64,000 nt of DNA. Source: Ponticaulis profundi. GTDB taxonomy: Bacteria; Pseudomonadota; Alphaproteobacteria; Caulobacterales; Hyphomonadaceae. Location of the stretch: positions 62,001-126,000 of the forward strand of contig NZ_JBHSSW010000066.1 of assembly GCF_042659465.1 (NCBI RefSeq). Reading direction: 5' to 3'. Under the pieces are notes generated by a model, which was given only the letters and a program-made list of their open reading frames with translations, was not told the origin of the DNA and searched no databases. A program made the translations under genes and the position numbers. Position 1 is the stretch's first letter; every line of letters begins with the position of its first letter. This document shows, in pieces, positions 8,833 through 16,875 of the stretch.

Positions 8833-9753
8833 TTAGCTGCCAGGTTGGGGCTCAGCTTCCGGATCACCGGGAAGCGGGATGTATTCGTGCTCATTCGGCG
8901 GCATTGTAAAGGGTGTATCGACCCAACCACCTGCGATAGATGCGCGCCAGTCCGCTTTTGCCTGCTCAATGCGGTCTTTGTCTGAGGCAACAAAGTTCCA
9001 TTCGATATACCGCGGACCATCCATCGGGGCGCCGCCTGCCAGCATGACCTTCGTGTCTGCGGTGAGGGAGATGGCGGGCATGGGGCCAGCTTCCAGAATG
9101 ATCATCTGACCTTCTGTGTAGATCTGACCGTCGAATGTCATTTCACCAGTCACCACATAAAGGCAGCGTTCTTCGAAGTCTGGCAGGTCGACGCGGCCTT
9201 CTGAGATGGCGTCATATGCGACGTAGATAATCGGGTGCGGGTAATCGACCGGGGATGTCATGTCATAGGCGCTGCCTGCAATGACGCGCGTGTTGATGCC
9301 ATTGATCAGTTTTTCCGGCAGGGTGTCGGCCGGGTGATGATCGAAGCGCGGATCGACCTCTTCATGAGATTTTGGCAGGGCGACCCAGGTCTGTATGCCG
9401 TGCAGCGTCTGTCCGGACTTGATGAGGTCGTCAGGAGAGCGCTCGGAATGGGAAATGCCTTTGCCGGCCGTCATCCAGTTTGCTGCACCAGGGCGTATCT
9501 CGATTTCGGTGCCAACGGTATCGCGGTGAAGCAGGCCGCCTTCAAACAGATAGGTGATCGTTGCCAGACAGACATGCGGGTGCGGACGTACATCCACCGA
9601 TGTTCCCGGGGCGAAATCGGCCGGGCCCATATGATCAAAGAAAATGAACGGACCAACCATGCGCTGCTTATGGCTTGGCAGCACGCGACGAACTGAAAAG
9701 GCACCGAGGCTCCGCTGTTTTGATTCCAGCAGCAGTTTGACGTTTGATGACAT
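8833..9753 (-). CDS. Pirin-family cupin protein
   Basis: 306 residues from ATG 9753, chosen for the strong GGGAGGA site seven bases upstream; the frame is open further back. The family pattern RRVLPSHKQRMVGPFIFFDHMGP, then RPHPHVCLATITYLFEG and AGKGISHSER, is clear. The histidines of HPHV form the metal site of the N-terminal cupin. Pirins are iron- or metal-binding bicupins; some oxidise quercetin, others act as redox-sensing partners, so the precise role here is unknown. Divergent from the UDG-family gene. Confidence 0.92.
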   Translation of the reverse strand: MSSNVKLLLESKQRSLGAFSVRRVLPSHKQRMVGPFIFFDHMGPADFAPGTSVDVRPHPHVCLATITYLFEGGLLHRDTVGTEIEIRPGAANWMTAGKGISHSERSPDDLIKSGQTLHGIQTWVALPKSHEEVDPRFDHHPADTLPEKLINGINTRVIAGSAYDMTSPVDYPHPIIYVAYDAISEGRVDLPDFEERCLYVVTGEMTFDGQIYTEGQMIILEAGPMPAISLTADTKVMLAGGAPMDGPRYIEWNFVASDKDRIEQAKADWRASIAGGWVDTPFTMPPNEHEYIPLPGDPEAEPQPGS

Positions 9754-9839
9754 GAGTGGTCCTCCCAAGGTCCATTTGCAGTCCGCCTCTTGCGCTCTGC
9801 ATTCTGCATACAAGCTATGACAGTGTGATGGCGGGAACT

Positions 9840-10457
9840 ATGTCGAAGTCGGAAATTCAATCTTTCCTTGCGCGTATGCGGGCATGTGAGCTCTGCCGTC
9901 AGGCAGAAAAGCCACTGCCGCATGCACCGAACCCGGTGTTTCAGATGGCGCCCACAGCGCGGATTCTGGTTGCAGGACAGGCGCCCGGTAATCTCGCCAA
10001 TCAGACCACCAAGACCTTTAACGATCCATCCGGTGTGCGCCTGCGAGACTGGATGGGGATTGATGACGATATTTTCTATGACGCGCGTAAGGTCGCTGTA
10101 CTGCCCATGGGCTTCTGTTTCCCCGGGTATGCGCCCTCAGGCGGGGATCTTCCGCCCAGAAAAGAATGCGCGCCTCATTGGCGCCAAAAAGCGCTGGACT
10201 ATCTTCCCAATATTGAGGTGACCTTGCTGATTGGCGGCTATGCGCAAGCCTGGCATCTGAAGGACCGATATCAAGGCAGCGTCACGAGGACTGTTGAGCA
10301 TTGGCAAGATTATGCACCGAGTGTTTTTCCCGTTCCCCATCCAAGCTGGCGAAATAATGCATGGCTGAAGAAGCATCCCTGGTTCGAGACCGATTTGCTG
10401 CCGGAACTTCGCGCCGCCATTGGGCGGGCCTTGTCGTCCTCTGCTGCGGAATCCTGA
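9840..10457 (+). CDS. Uracil-DNA glycosylase family protein
   Basis: 205 residues from ATG 9840 (ATG 9828 is equally possible; neither has a good ribosome site). It belongs to the UDG superfamily: ILVAGQAPG as motif 1 and VPHPSWRNN as the histidine-containing motif 2. An N-terminal C-E-L-C pair (Cys16, Cys19) plus Cys in GFCFPGY and KECAPHW could bind a 4Fe-4S cluster as in family 4 enzymes. Likely role is base excision of deaminated bases; the motif 1 residue Gln instead of the usual Glu of family 4 leaves the specificity open. Its 3' end overlaps the next gene by 97 bases. Confidence 0.82.
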   Translation: MSKSEIQSFLARMRACELCRQAEKPLPHAPNPVFQMAPTARILVAGQAPGNLANQTTKTFNDPSGVRLRDWMGIDDDIFYDARKVAVLPMGFCFPGYAPSGGDLPPRKECAPHWRQKALDYLPNIEVTLLIGGYAQAWHLKDRYQGSVTRTVEHWQDYAPSVFPVPHPSWRNNAWLKKHPWFETDLLPELRAAIGRALSSSAAES

Positions 10458-11413
10458 TCCTGCTTGGCGCGTGTGCCACGCCGCGTTTTCCTGACTACCC
10501 GGTGGAGACCATGGTTATGCCGAAACTGGAACCGCAGAACAATCGTCTCGTAACCTTTGACGGCGAGGAACTTGGCCTGACGATCTGGGGTCAGGAGATT
10601 GAAGATCCGGACTATGTCGTCGTGGGTGTCCACGGCATGAATGATTATGCCAATGCATTTCACATGGCGGCGCCCTGGTGGGCGGAGCGCGGCGTGCGCA
10701 CCTATGCCTATGATCAACGCGGCTTTGGGCGCTCCTTTGGTCGAGGAAGTTGGCAGAATGAAGACGCGATGCGCGAAGACCTCAGGACAGTGATTGAGCT
10801 CGTGCGCGCCGAGCATCCGGATGCAACGCTCACCGTTGTTGGCATTTCCATGGGCGGGGCCGTCGCCATGACGGCATTCGGCGGCGAACATCCACCACAG
10901 GCAGATCGCCTGATTCTGTCAGGGCCGGGGCTCAGAGGCTGGGGCGCGATACCCATGTATCAGCGCGCGGCCCTTGAAGTCTCTACACGTGTCCGGCCGG
11001 GCTGGGTGGTCGTGCCGCCGCGTGGGCTCGTGAAAATCGAACCAACCGACAATATCGAAATGCTGCGCCGGACATGGGAAGACCCGCTGATGCTGCGCGA
11101 CAATCGGATCGATCAGGTCTATGGCGTTGTGAGTTTGATGGAGCGCGCCCATCAGCGAGCGCCAAATCTGCCGGAAAATACGCTGCTGCTATATGGTGCC
11201 AAGGATATCGTCATTCCGGAGAAAGGGCTTCGCCGCACCGCGCCCCGGCTGCCAGCTCACGTGACCACAGCTTACTATGCCAATGGGTATCATATGCTGA
11301 TGCGCGACCTGCAGGCAGAAACCGTCTGGCGCGATCAGCTCTCCTTCATGAAGGACCCCGACGCGCCGCTGCCATCGGCTGCGCCAGAACTGCCATGGCG
11401 GAAAAATAACTGA
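10361..11413 (+). CDS. Alpha/beta hydrolase, predicted lipoprotein (monoacylglycerol lipase-like)
   Basis: 350 residues. The N-terminus is basic, then hydrophobic (AGLVVLCCGILILLGAC), with a lipobox ending at Cys38. The hydrolase core begins near residue 60: oxyanion HGMNDYA, YDQRGFGRS typical of serine aminopeptidase S33/lysophospholipase-like enzymes, nucleophile Ser163 in GISMGG, acid in GAKDIVIP and terminal His in ANGYHMLM. It should act on lipid-like esters in the envelope. The only in-frame start that keeps the signal is ATG 10361, inside the UDG-family gene; no ribosome site is visible before it, which suggests translational coupling. Confidence 0.87.
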   Translation: MAEEASLVRDRFAAGTSRRHWAGLVVLCCGILILLGACATPRFPDYPVETMVMPKLEPQNNRLVTFDGEELGLTIWGQEIEDPDYVVVGVHGMNDYANAFHMAAPWWAERGVRTYAYDQRGFGRSFGRGSWQNEDAMREDLRTVIELVRAEHPDATLTVVGISMGGAVAMTAFGGEHPPQADRLILSGPGLRGWGAIPMYQRAALEVSTRVRPGWVVVPPRGLVKIEPTDNIEMLRRTWEDPLMLRDNRIDQVYGVVSLMERAHQRAPNLPENTLLLYGAKDIVIPEKGLRRTAPRLPAHVTTAYYANGYHMLMRDLQAETVWRDQLSFMKDPDAPLPSAAPELPWRKNN

Positions 11414-11487
11414 GTAAACAGAAGGTCAATTTTAATCTTTCCGTCCCATAAGTGTCTCAAACAGAGATTGGACGAGCCTGAGTATCC

Positions 11488-12492
11488 ATGGTCGCGGCCC
11501 TGAAAAAATTTGTACCCGATGATTTTGCCGGGCGCTTTGGCGCGTGGTGGAATGGTCGTGAGTATGTGCCGTCAGGGGACGAAGAGGCCAGCGAGCCTGT
11601 TGCAGATAACGATCCCGTTCCTGATGAGCTTGTTTCTGAAGAGGCAGAAAAGCCAGCCAGGAAATCTCCTGATAAACCGAAAGCGAAACCAGCGCCTGCA
11701 GACACGCAGGGCGGTGTGCTTTCACCAACAGAATCGCGCATCGCAGCGCTTGAGGTCCTGTGGGGTGAAGGCCGTTTCGCGCCAGGCAGCGCTGAAATCC
11801 TTTCACGTCTGACCGATGGTATGAAACCGGCCGAAGCCGGCATGGATAGCCGCTTTGGTGTCGTGAACGGTGATCCGGCCCTCGTGTCGCATCTGATGGG
11901 AACAAGCGGATCTTGTCCTGTCATTGCGGAATGGCGTCGCCCATGTGCGGATCGGTTCAAGCTTCAGTTTGCCGATTTTGACATTCTGTTCGGTGATCTG
12001 GATCGACCTTCATTTGAACCTGGATCGCTTGATCTTCTGGTCAGTACCGATGCGTTCGCGTTTTCCGATCACAAGTCTGGTCTCGCCGTGCGCGCGCTGC
12101 GTTCACTCGCGCCGGGTGGACAGTGGATTGTGCTCGATACGGTGCGCGGAAAAGCGAAGGGAAGCCTGTCGCCAGCCTTTGCGTCGGCCTGGGCTGAGCC
12201 TCAGATCTGTGATGACCATGAAATCATCGAAGTTTGCGAGTCCGCAGGCTTTGACCAGTCTGGTGATGAAGACGATCTGTCCGGCGACGTCATCCAGGCC
12301 AGCCGAACCGCGTTCGAACGGTTTGGTCAAAACCTGGAAGACAAGCTGGGTGAACGTATCCATCAGGTCAACAAGGCGGTTTTCATGCGCGAGCTCGCAT
12401 GGGAAGCTGAATCCTGGAAATGGCGAGAGCGCGCACTCGCCGGTGAATTGATCCATTCCAAAATGTGGAAGTTCCGCAAACCTGCAGAATAA
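11488..12492 (+). CDS. Class I methyltransferase-like protein with charged N-terminal extension
   Basis: 334 residues, not a recognised named family. An N-terminal 90 residues contain an acidic Pro/Glu/Lys-rich low-complexity linker. The rest has the outline of a SAM-dependent methyltransferase: GSLDLLVSTDAF and FSDHKSGLAVRALRSLAPGGQWIVLDTV match the motif around strands 4 and 5 of that fold. The usual glycine-rich SAM loop is not seen; its place holds CPVIAEWRRP. It may be a degenerate or unusual methyltransferase. The C-terminus (EAESWKWRERALAGE) is helical. Monocistronic between a hydrolase and a dehydrogenase. Confidence 0.6.
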   Translation: MVAALKKFVPDDFAGRFGAWWNGREYVPSGDEEASEPVADNDPVPDELVSEEAEKPARKSPDKPKAKPAPADTQGGVLSPTESRIAALEVLWGEGRFAPGSAEILSRLTDGMKPAEAGMDSRFGVVNGDPALVSHLMGTSGSCPVIAEWRRPCADRFKLQFADFDILFGDLDRPSFEPGSLDLLVSTDAFAFSDHKSGLAVRALRSLAPGGQWIVLDTVRGKAKGSLSPAFASAWAEPQICDDHEIIEVCESAGFDQSGDEDDLSGDVIQASRTAFERFGQNLEDKLGERIHQVNKAVFMRELAWEAESWKWRERALAGELIHSKMWKFRKPAE

Positions 12493-12585
12493 TTAAGGTC
12501 AAAACACACGCCTCAGCCTTGCCTTGGGGCAAGATTGCTGCAAAAGCGCCCCATCTATCGAAATAACATCCTGAGGAATACGGCT

Positions 12586-13620
12586 ATGTTCGATCATCCA
12601 GCCTATGATGCTCACGAAAGCGTTCACATGTTTCATGACGCTGAAACCGGGCTACGTGGCATGATCGCAATTCACTCCACTCATCTCGGGCCGGCTGCGG
12701 GCGGCTGTCGTATGTGGAATTATGAGACCGGCATCGACATGTATCGTGATGTGCTGCGTCTCTCTCAGGGCATGTCTTACAAGAACGCTATGGCGGGGCT
12801 GCCGCTTGGAGGCGGCAAGGCCGTGATCTGGGGCAATGCGCGCGAAGACAAGACGCCGGACCTGTTCCGCGCATTTGGCCGCGCTGTCGACTCGCTCAAC
12901 GGAACCTACTGGACGGCTGAGGATGTCGGCATCACGCCGCAGGATCTCGCCTATGCCAGCGAACACACGCGTTATGTTGCAGGTCTGGATGACGGCGAAG
13001 CAGCCAGCGGTGACCCATCACCTGTCACGGCTGAAGGGGTCTTCCGAGGTATCAAGGTCGCCATGGCGCACGCTTTCGGAAATGATGATCCAAAGGGACG
13101 CCGAATTGCGGTTCAAGGCATCGGCCATGTCGGCGCCGATGTCGTTCGCAAACTCACAAAGGCTGGCGCTGAGGTCATGATCGCGGATGTGGCGGCTGAC
13201 CGCGTTGCCGACCTTGCCGCTGAGACGGGCGCAACAGCTGTCGATGTGGCAGATATTCTGTTTCAGGATGTGGATGTGGTTTCGCCGAATGCTCTCGGTG
13301 CGATCATTAATGAGGAAACCCTACCGCGACTCACCTGCAAGGTTATTGCAGGCGGTGCGAACAATCAGCTGAGTACGCCGGAAATGGGTGATGCCGTGAA
13401 AGAGCGCGGCATTCTCTATGCGCCGGACTATGTGATCAATGGTGGTGGTATCATCAACGTCGCCGCCGAGATCTCTGGTAAGTACAGTGCTGATTGGGTT
13501 GAGGGCAAACTCTCGCGTCTGATGCAGACACTGGACGAAGTTTTCAACGAATCGCTGCAAAGCAATCAGGCAACCAATCGCGTAGCCGATGCCATCGCGC
13601 GTCAACGCATTGGAAGGTAA
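12586..13620 (+). CDS. Leu/Phe/Val/Glu-type amino acid dehydrogenase
   Basis: 344 residues from ATG 12586, chosen because GAGGAA lies upstream; the frame is open from 12535. It catalyses NAD-dependent oxidative deamination of an amino acid, most like leucine dehydrogenase. The substrate block STHLGPAAGGCRMW, the catalytic lysines K66 (MSYKNAMAG) and K78 (LPLGGGKAV), and the Rossmann motif VQGIGHVGADVV are all present. The C-terminal NGGGIINVAAE block also fits. Substrate choice among Leu, Val and Phe cannot be settled. A weak terminator and a stronger hairpin follow before the small gene at 13777. Confidence 0.9.
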   Translation: MFDHPAYDAHESVHMFHDAETGLRGMIAIHSTHLGPAAGGCRMWNYETGIDMYRDVLRLSQGMSYKNAMAGLPLGGGKAVIWGNAREDKTPDLFRAFGRAVDSLNGTYWTAEDVGITPQDLAYASEHTRYVAGLDDGEAASGDPSPVTAEGVFRGIKVAMAHAFGNDDPKGRRIAVQGIGHVGADVVRKLTKAGAEVMIADVAADRVADLAAETGATAVDVADILFQDVDVVSPNALGAIINEETLPRLTCKVIAGGANNQLSTPEMGDAVKERGILYAPDYVINGGGIINVAAEISGKYSADWVEGKLSRLMQTLDEVFNESLQSNQATNRVADAIARQRIGR

Positions 13621-13631
13621 GCCTGAGGAAT

Positions 13632-13651
13632 AGAGGGTAACCTCTTGTTTT
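13632..13651 (+). terminator. Weak terminator after the amino acid dehydrogenase
   Basis: A 5-bp stem AGAGG (13632-13636)/CCTCT (13641-13645) with GTAA loop, then TGTTTT. It is short but well placed 11 bases after the stop. Confidence 0.45.
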
Positions 13652-13707
13652 GTAAGGATTGTGTGTGTTGGCGGAAAAGTGCCTCTTAAATGCTTTTCCT
13701 CATCAGG

Positions 13708-13735
13708 GATCGCGGTTCGTCATAAAACCGCGATC
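13708..13735 (+). other. Strong hairpin upstream of small protein copy A
   Basis: Perfect 10-bp arms GATCGCGGTT (13708-13717) and AACCGCGATC (13726-13735) around an 8-base loop. No T-run follows on either strand, so it is either a terminator without the usual tail or part of the mRNA leader of the gene at 13777. Confidence 0.6.
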
Positions 13736-13776
13736 TGAGAATGTTAGGGACCAGACGTAAGATCTGGGGGATGAAG

Positions 13777-14007
13777 ATGTCGAATGTCGTTGTGCATGTC
13801 GCGGTGGGCGATCAGCAGGCGGAAACAAGATTTGCCGATGCGATGGAAACGTTCACACGAACGCAGACTTCCGGTGCAGGTGTGCAGGAAATCACCATCA
13901 AGGATGTGATGAGCGGCCAGTCTCATCGAAAAGCCGTGTCGTTTGCGGACCGTGAAGCGGCTAGCCAGTTCCTGTTGATCTGGCGTGGTCAGTCGCGTCG
14001 CCCGTAG
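13777..14007 (+). CDS. Small unknown protein, copy A of a two-member family
   Basis: 76 residues from ATG 13777, preferred since GGGGG lies six bases before it; ATG 13771 is a near alternative. I do not recognise a named family. The order of predicted elements is strand (NVVVHVAV), helix (AETRFADAMETFT), strand (EITIKDV), strand (RKAVSFA), helix (AASQFLLIWRGQ), and a basic end. The protein at 48103-48351 has the same layout and shared positions: NVVV/DVVV, AET, ITIK/IMIK, AVSF/SVIF, A-F-L-WR. No signal peptide or membrane segment. It may be a small cytosolic ferredoxin-fold-like protein; function unknown. Confidence 0.75.
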   Translation: MSNVVVHVAVGDQQAETRFADAMETFTRTQTSGAGVQEITIKDVMSGQSHRKAVSFADREAASQFLLIWRGQSRRP

Positions 14008-14093
14008 GCGGACCGCTCTGATATGCCTGTGAGGGCGGCAGGTTTTCGAAATCGCCTATCGCCCTGCGCTGAAGACTGGTCTAAGTCGGGCCT

Positions 14094-15131
14094 ATGTCGA
14101 GTTCTCCTGCCATCAGTCCGGACACAACCATCGCAATTGAGGGCGCGGGCATTATTGGCCTGTCGATCGCCTGGGGGCTGATACGGCGTGGGTTTCGGCC
14201 TATTATCTATGACCCCGGCGTGGATCAGGGCAAAGCAAGCTGGGCAGCAGCCGGCATGCTCTCTGCAGGATTTGAAGCGCTCATTGAGCCCGACTTCTCC
14301 AAAGATCTGCATCATCTCGCAGCGCATAGTCTGAGGCTCTGGCCCGAATTCTCCGCGACTTTGGAAAGCGATTCCGGCCAGCATATCTTCTTTCAGCATG
14401 GCCCCACGCTTGGGTTGCTGCCTCAGGAGAGCTTGTCGCTCCTGCAGAAGGATGAACGCGTACCGGGTGCGATCCGTCTGTCCGATCCGGCCATGGCGCT
14501 GAGCTATGTTCCCGAGCTGAATGCACGCGGCAAGGAAATGGTGCTGTTTGAGGATGATGCTCAGGTCGACAATCGCGCTGTTCTCAAGGCGCTGAAAACG
14601 GTCTGCCAGCCATTCTTTGCGCGCGAACGCAAAGCCCTGACCGAAGCTGATATTCTGGTGTCCTGCCGCGGCTGGCAAAGTCATGATGTGCGCCCCGTCA
14701 AAGGTCAGATGCTGTCGATCAAACCACGCGCCGACCATCCGAAAATTCCCGTTCGCTGGGGCGCTGCCTATATCGTACCGAAGCCCGACCGCGTGATCAT
14801 CGGCGCGACGGTGGAACCGGACGAAACCGATCTGACAACCCAGTCAGAACGCCTGGATGCCATGTTTGCGGACGCAATCGCGTTTTGCCCGACGCTTGGT
14901 CACGATGTTGAGCGGATTGAGGAATGGGCCGGCCTTCGCCCGATGGCACGTCGTCAGCGACCGATGATTGGCTGGGTCAGCGCGAACAATTATGTTGCGA
15001 CCGGGCATTATCGAAACGGCATCCTTCTGGCACCTGCCACAGCGGACCTCGTCATTCGTGACCTTCTGGGCGAGGTCGATGAAAATGAAAGCGTTCTGGC
15101 GGATTTGCGGCCTGATCAGGTTTCTCTTTAG
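14094..15131 (+). CDS. thiO: Glycine oxidase-like FAD-dependent oxidoreductase
   Basis: 345 residues, matching ThiO length. The N-terminal FAD motif is IEGAGIIGLSIAWGL (a GxGxxG dinucleotide fold), followed by SWAAAGMLSAG as in ThiO. The C-terminal GLRPMARRQRPMIGW and GHYRNGILLAPATADLV are the closing signatures of the family. ThiO oxidises glycine to iminoacetate for the thiazole part of thiamine. No thiS, thiG or thiE genes adjoin it, so it stands alone here; a related D-amino-acid oxidase function is possible. No ribosome site is obvious at ATG 14094. Confidence 0.85.
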   Translation: MSSSPAISPDTTIAIEGAGIIGLSIAWGLIRRGFRPIIYDPGVDQGKASWAAAGMLSAGFEALIEPDFSKDLHHLAAHSLRLWPEFSATLESDSGQHIFFQHGPTLGLLPQESLSLLQKDERVPGAIRLSDPAMALSYVPELNARGKEMVLFEDDAQVDNRAVLKALKTVCQPFFARERKALTEADILVSCRGWQSHDVRPVKGQMLSIKPRADHPKIPVRWGAAYIVPKPDRVIIGATVEPDETDLTTQSERLDAMFADAIAFCPTLGHDVERIEEWAGLRPMARRQRPMIGWVSANNYVATGHYRNGILLAPATADLVIRDLLGEVDENESVLADLRPDQVSL

Positions 15132-15198
15132 GATCGCTCGCTTTTCCTCTGCCAAGGAACCATGTAAGGCAGGAGAAAAATAAGCGGGAGAGACGTTC

Positions 15199-16371
15199 AT
15201 GTATCAGATTTTAGCGCCATCCGAGGACCAGATTGCCATCCGTGAGGCAGTCGCCAAAACCTGTGCGCAGTTTGATGACGAATACTGGCTGAAAACAGAC
15301 GAGACCGGCGAATGGCCGGAAAAGTTCACCAAAGCCATGGCCGATGGCGGCTGGCTCGGCATCGCCATGCCGGAAGATGTTGGCGGTGCAGGCCTGGGCC
15401 TGACCGAGGCGGCTATCGTCATGCAGGCGGTCACCCGTTCCGGCGCAGGCTTTTCCGGCGCGTCGGCAATCCACCTGAATATCTTTGGACCAAAGCCGCT
15501 GGAGAAATTCGGCACACCGGAGCAGCGCACCGAGCACCTGCCGAAGATCATCTCCGGCGAGCAGAAAATGTGCTTCGCTGTGACCGAGCCAAATTCCGGT
15601 CTGGATACGTCTTCTCTGGAAACGCGCGCTGAGAAGACCAATTCCGGTTACACGATTTCAGGCCGCAAGATCTGGACGACCGGCGCGCAGCGCGCCGACA
15701 AGATCCTGATCATTGCGCGCACCACGCCGAAAGATCAGTGCGCCAAGCCATATCTCGGCCTGTCGCTGTTCTACACCGACTTCAATCGCGCAAAGATCGA
15801 AGCCAAGCCGATCCCGAAAATGGGGCGCAAGGCGGTCGAATGTAACATGCTCTTCTTTGATGGTCTGGAAGTTCCGAAAGAGGATTTGATCGGTGAAGAG
15901 GGGGCAGGCTTCAAATACCTGCTCCAGGGGCTGAACCCGGAACGGATTCTCTTCTGTGCGGAGGCTGTTGGCCTGGGTCAGGCAGCGCTTGAAAAGGCAG
16001 CTCAATACGCGAAAGAGCGCGTCGTGTTTGGCCGGCCGATTGGCCAGAATCAGGGCGTTGCACATCCGCTCGCAAAAGCATGGGCCGAACTTGAGGCCGC
16101 CAATTTGCTCGGCTTCAAGGGCGCGGCGCTCTATGATGCTGGCGAGGATTGCGGCGCAGAAGCGAATGCTGCGAAATATCTCGGCGCAGAAGCTGGTTTC
16201 AACGCCTGTGAGGCGGCCGTTCTGGCGCATGGTGGTATGGGCTATGCCAAAGAATATCATGTCGAGCGTTATATGCGTGAAGCCATGCTGGCACGCATCG
16301 CACCTGTCAGCCGCGAGATGATTCTGAACTATATCTCAGAGCGCGTTCTGGAGCTTCCGAAGAGCTATTAA
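15199..16371 (+). CDS. Acyl-CoA dehydrogenase
   Basis: 390 residues, the usual length. It is a FAD-dependent enzyme introducing a 2,3 double bond in acyl-CoA during fatty acid or branched-chain amino acid breakdown. Visible blocks: AVTEPNSGLDTSSLETRA and TISGRKIWTTGA in the middle domain, and YAKERVVFGRPIGQNQGVAHPLA plus LAHGGMGYAKEYHVERYMREA in the C-terminal domain. The chain-length class cannot be told. GGGAGA precedes the ATG. Its stop overlaps the end of the convergent DCC gene by 4 bases. The position before panB does not imply a pathway link. Confidence 0.92.
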   Translation: MYQILAPSEDQIAIREAVAKTCAQFDDEYWLKTDETGEWPEKFTKAMADGGWLGIAMPEDVGGAGLGLTEAAIVMQAVTRSGAGFSGASAIHLNIFGPKPLEKFGTPEQRTEHLPKIISGEQKMCFAVTEPNSGLDTSSLETRAEKTNSGYTISGRKIWTTGAQRADKILIIARTTPKDQCAKPYLGLSLFYTDFNRAKIEAKPIPKMGRKAVECNMLFFDGLEVPKEDLIGEEGAGFKYLLQGLNPERILFCAEAVGLGQAALEKAAQYAKERVVFGRPIGQNQGVAHPLAKAWAELEAANLLGFKGAALYDAGEDCGAEANAAKYLGAEAGFNACEAAVLAHGGMGYAKEYHVERYMREAMLARIAPVSREMILNYISERVLELPKSY

Positions 16372-16733
16372 GAGACCAGGCGTCCGATCAGCTTTTGTAA
16401 GGATGGTCGGATCGTCAGGAACGCGCCATAGACCCGGTTCAAAAGCCACCGGGTCGGCGCCCAGCGACCCAGCGGGCGCAACCAGACAAGATATGGAATC
16501 TGCGACCAGGCCTCCGTGAAGGCCTGTGCGCCATCGACGATTTCGCCATTTGCAAGCTGGACATGAAAACGTGCCATGAGCTGCTTTTGCGGGATCGGGC
16601 AGAACGCGTCTGCGCCCGGCGGTGAAATATCTAGAAACTGCAGGCGGTCTCGCGTTTCCAGACGGCGCAATAGTCCGATTTCGCGTGTGCAAAGCGGGCA
16701 GGCACCATCATAGAAGACCGTCATCTGACTCAT
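16368..16733 (-). CDS. DCC-family thiol-disulfide oxidoreductase-like protein (DUF393)
   Basis: 121 residues. The hallmark YDGACPLCTREI at residues 8-19 carries the CPLC thioredoxin-like pair of the DCC family, and the family-typical R-F-H-V...DGAQAF and WAPTRWLLNRVYGAF segments follow. Members are small proteins with a thioredoxin-like active site; their substrates are mostly unknown. It is convergent with the acyl-CoA dehydrogenase gene and divergent from panB. Confidence 0.88.
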   Translation of the reverse strand: MSQMTVFYDGACPLCTREIGLLRRLETRDRLQFLDISPPGADAFCPIPQKQLMARFHVQLANGEIVDGAQAFTEAWSQIPYLVWLRPLGRWAPTRWLLNRVYGAFLTIRPSLQKLIGRLVS

Positions 16734-16789
16734 GCGACCAATCTACTGCCTCGTGTGAAATCCCGACATGCGGCCCATTGATCCAGATC

Positions 16790-16803
16790 ACTTCTGCAGA
16801 AGT
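16790..16803. promoter_or_regulatory. Perfect 14-bp palindrome between the DCC gene and panB
   Basis: ACTTCTGCAGAAGT reads the same on both strands and lies between divergent genes, 73 bases before the panB start. It could be an operator, but no regulator is known for it and palindromes of this size can arise by chance. Confidence 0.3.
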
Positions 16804-16875
16804 TTCCGGCTTTGTGGTTTTCAGAATGCGCAATCCGCTTTAATCACGCAATCCTAGTCATAGTAGGAGTCCGCT

